64,000 nucleotides of DNA from Theobroma cacao. Taxonomy: Eukaryota; Streptophyta; Magnoliopsida; Malvales; Malvaceae. The stretch covers positions 3,173,800 to 3,237,799 of the forward strand of contig NC_030850.1 of the NCBI RefSeq assembly GCF_000208745.1, written 5' to 3'. Below the pieces are notes generated by a model. That model saw nothing but the letters and a program-made list of their open reading frames with translations. It was not told the origin of the DNA and ran no database searches. A program made the translations under genes and the position numbers. This document shows positions 61,073 through 64,000 of this stretch, piece after piece. The first letter of the stretch is position 1. Each line of letters starts with the position of its first letter.

Positions 61073-64000
61073 CACCATCAATTCTTCTCTTTTTCTCAAT
61101 TTTTCCCTGTCAGAGAATTTATTTTCTGCGAGAAGGAGTCTTGCTTTTTCAATGTTAAAAGTGTTCAGATTCAGGGTGAAATGGGATTGCAAAGTAAAGA
61201 TCCTTGCTTGGAGCAAGTTTAAACAAACTACAGTTTTTTGTTTGATGAGTCATCCCTCACCCCATTGCTCTTCTTCACAGTCGAAGGTCCATTCAACCTC
61301 TTTTTATATAAAGAAAAAGATTGTGAGCCCAACTGCAGAAACCTCATTAAATATCCCACTACTCATTCCACCCGGATAGGTCCAGCTAACGGAGATCTTG
61401 AGGCCCAAAAATACTACAAATGGAGTGACTAGTTATAGACTATGGATTTTTTATTTAATTCAGAAGAAAAATTTAAATTTTGCTCTTTAAACAAAAAAAT
61501 CATATATTAAATATTGAGTCAAATATTCAAATATTTTATCATATAGATTGATTAAATCCATATGGGTTAGATAGTTCAAAATTGAGTCTGCAAGTAACTC
61601 AATTAAAACATGAGGATCCAATGCCTATTTCTCATCAGATTTGAGAACCATCGCCTTTTATAGCTTTGCTTTCGACGAAAGCAGGATAAAGTTAATGCCA
61701 CGAGAATATTTGTAGTGCGAGTTATTACAGAATATACTGCTCTGAATTTTAGCAAACAATGGAACTTACCATTAAAACACTCATTAGTAGCAATAAATAA
61801 CACGGAATGGGCCATTAATTATTGCCAATGGAAATGGTATCGCACAAAAGATACTGCAAGGTCCATGCTTGCATTGATTGAAAACGATTTTAGCCTTTTT
61901 TGTATAATATACAAAAAAAATTTAAATTATTTTTTAAAAAAATTTATATTTTGATTACATTAAATTATATTTTTATATTTTTATTTTAAGTCAAATAAGT
62001 TCTTATATTTTTATTTTAAATCAAATAATTTCTTATTAATAATGATTGACTTGGTTCAAATATCATTTATTATTTTATATCATGTAAGGCTGATATAATA
62101 TGTTAAAATATCATAATTTATAATAATATGACATATTAGCATATTATAATTAATAATGATATAACATATTAATTTGATATGATAATATTATTTATCTTTC
62201 ATATTAAATGTCATGTTAGTACTATATGAATATAAAATAATAAATGATATTTTTATTAATAATAATTAATCAATTATTAATTATAATAATTTTTTTAATT
62301 TAAAATAAAAAATAAAATTTAATTAACTGTAATAAAAAAATTATTTAATATTTTTGAATAATTTAAACATTTATTTAAACATTTTTTTTCTTTGTACTAA
62401 ATCCTAAAACAAGTGACATATCCGAACTCGTGCCTTCTACTAAAGATACGTGTTATCATTGAAACTAAAAAGCCAGTGAAAACAAAGACAGTGCGCCTCG
62501 ATGGGGAACGATAGGGACAAGCACCAAGGATGGTCCCACTTATTGCCATCGTTAGCCGATAAGCCCACCCTCTTCTCTTTCCTATTACTACATACTTTTG
62601 TGACGCTACGCATTATTGTTTTTCTCTTACACTGACCCAATGGCAACAATTTAACAAAGGTACAAAACGATGCCCGTAACTTTCTCAGTGGAGGTACTTC
62701 CTTTTGCTCCGTAAAAAATTTTTTGGTATGATTTTTTTTTTAGAAGATTATATGTACATTTAAAATTTATATTTACTCAATATATATGATATGATTATTA
62801 TATTAAAAAAGAAATCAATAAATCAATAAGCAAATTAAATAAACCAAAATAAATTTGTATGAATCCACTCTCGATGCAATTGAACCTAACCTAATTTTTT
62901 TTTCCCAAATTTGACTGTATTTTATTTTCAAATGATCATTTATTAAAATTTGAAAAAATATCTATTAAAATTTTTGAATGAAATATGTTTATTAAAGTTT
63001 AATTTAATAAAATATTTAAATAAAATTTGAATAAATATGATTAAAAGAAAGTCCATACAAAACATGTGATTAAAGAAGTAATATTTGACACAAAAAACTT
63101 AGAGACCGAATGATGAGTCCATGTTAGGTACTTCCTTGGGGATAACAATCACATGTCTGTAAGTATATTATTTCTTTAAAATTTATATTGTTAGTAAACT
63201 TGATGTTTTTTTTTTAATTTTTCGTAATGTCTGTGTAATTAAATGTTAGAAGGTGAAATCAATAATGAAAATATATTGTTATAAGTAAAAAAAGAAAAAA
63301 GACCGACTGTAACTCACTTTTGTTTGCTGAAAATTAGAAACTGAGGACGAGGCATATTCTTTTTTTTTTAAATGTAAAAGAAAGGCGTTATGATTTGAAT
63401 CTCAAACCTTTATCCGTTATCTTTACTATTTAAAGTTAATACAATTACACTGCAATACCAAACAAACAAAATTTCGTCATATCTTTGTTTATTTTTTCTT
63501 CCTCTTAGACTGTGTTTGGTGGAGAGACGTGGGTGACATGTCATGGCTGCCAAAGAGGCAAACACCAACTACCAAGCCGGACAAAGCAACGTTTATCATG
63601 CTTGTGATAGATTGAATTATAATAAAGAATTTGGGCATGTGATTTCAGTAAATTTCCAATATGACATATTAATCTATTGCAGCACAGTAGGCAATTACTC
63701 GCTGCAGTGCAAATTTGCTGAAGCACGCTACAAGGTCCCATTTTTGTTGGAATCTTTCAGGACTTCTCATAATGTCGACATTTTCATGGAAAATCCAAAA
63801 ACCTCCCAAAGACTCTTGATCAATCTGAGCTGAAGCCAATCAGTCAATGTTTTTGATCTTTCAGCAACGTTGGATCACGAATTTTTAAAATGAGGCCCTG
63901 GGAATCTATGCTCCTTGGGGTTCTAAATGCTGAACTCCGCAACACTTTTTCCAAAGGCGTGATATCCAATCTTTCTTTTAATTATTGATTAAATTCCACA
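61073..64000. other. Right-hand intergenic region
   Basis: The first few hundred bases likely hold the 3' UTR of the RING gene. From 61450 to 63480 the DNA is AT-rich and includes a 30-bp tandem repeat (61976-62035). A mixed stretch at 63500-63840 has overlapping frames on both strands, none with a recognisable domain. Confidence 0.45.
61976..62035. repeat. 30-bp tandem repeat, two copies
   Basis: Two adjacent units starting TATTTTTATTTTAA differ at three positions. Confidence 0.85.

Noticed and set aside
63541..63833. 96-aa plus-strand frame near the right edge
   Set aside because: No known domain, and the opposite strand is equally open over the same bases.

Overview
This window looks like nuclear DNA of a dicot flowering plant. 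The genes have GT-AG introns rich in T and A, and the intergenic DNA is AT-rich and full of degraded transposons. Every recognised gene belongs to a land-plant family: CYP81 P450s, a DYW-type PPR editing factor, a GH3 auxin-conjugating enzyme, an MIKC*-type MADS-box factor and a CC-NBS-LRR resistance gene. The species cannot be named from the sequence alone.

Layout. (1) 0-14.3 kb: three tandem CYP81 genes on the minus strand. Only the middle one (6181-7944) reads cleanly. The first carries an early stop and a frameshifting 41-bp tandem duplication. The third carries a 1-base frameshift in a T run. Between them lie a Mutator-like element with long inverted repeats and a 9-bp target duplication, and several 5'-truncated LINE copies. 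(2) 15-22 kb: a 14-exon HOS15/TBL1-type gene (LisH plus WD40), plus strand. (3) 22.7-24.6 kb: an intronless ELI1-like PPR-DYW gene, minus strand, convergent with HOS15. (4) 30.2 kb: a one-exon C2H2 zinc-finger gene with an EAR motif. (5) 30.8-43 kb: gene-poor DNA with one LINE fragment and an inverted array of about 22-bp repeats. (6) 43.6-45.6 kb: a complete GH3 gene with a TATA box and clustered auxin-response elements. (7) 48.7-51.5 kb: an MIKC* MADS gene with 11 exons on the minus strand, including a 16-nt micro-exon and a GC-AG intron. (8) 52.4-58.4 kb: a broken CC-NBS-LRR gene lying between two 944-bp direct repeats. (9) 60.2-61.1 kb: a small membrane-anchored RING-finger gene. The last 3 kb show no gene.

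The genes are independent transcription units, not an operon or an obvious biosynthetic cluster. The neighbourhood of a CYP81 array, an ELI1-type PPR gene and a GH3 gene recalls, from memory, the Arabidopsis chromosome 4 order CYP81D genes - ELI1 - GH3.2, which suggests an old conserved block. I found no clearly novel biological system. The most unusual items are the decaying P450 array with its promoter-proximal transposon, the inverted repeat array at 41.5 kb, the intronic G-quadruplex in HOS15, the unusual splicing of the MADS gene, and the paired repeats around the dead NLR. Exon boundaries were read by hand from splice signals and frame continuity.
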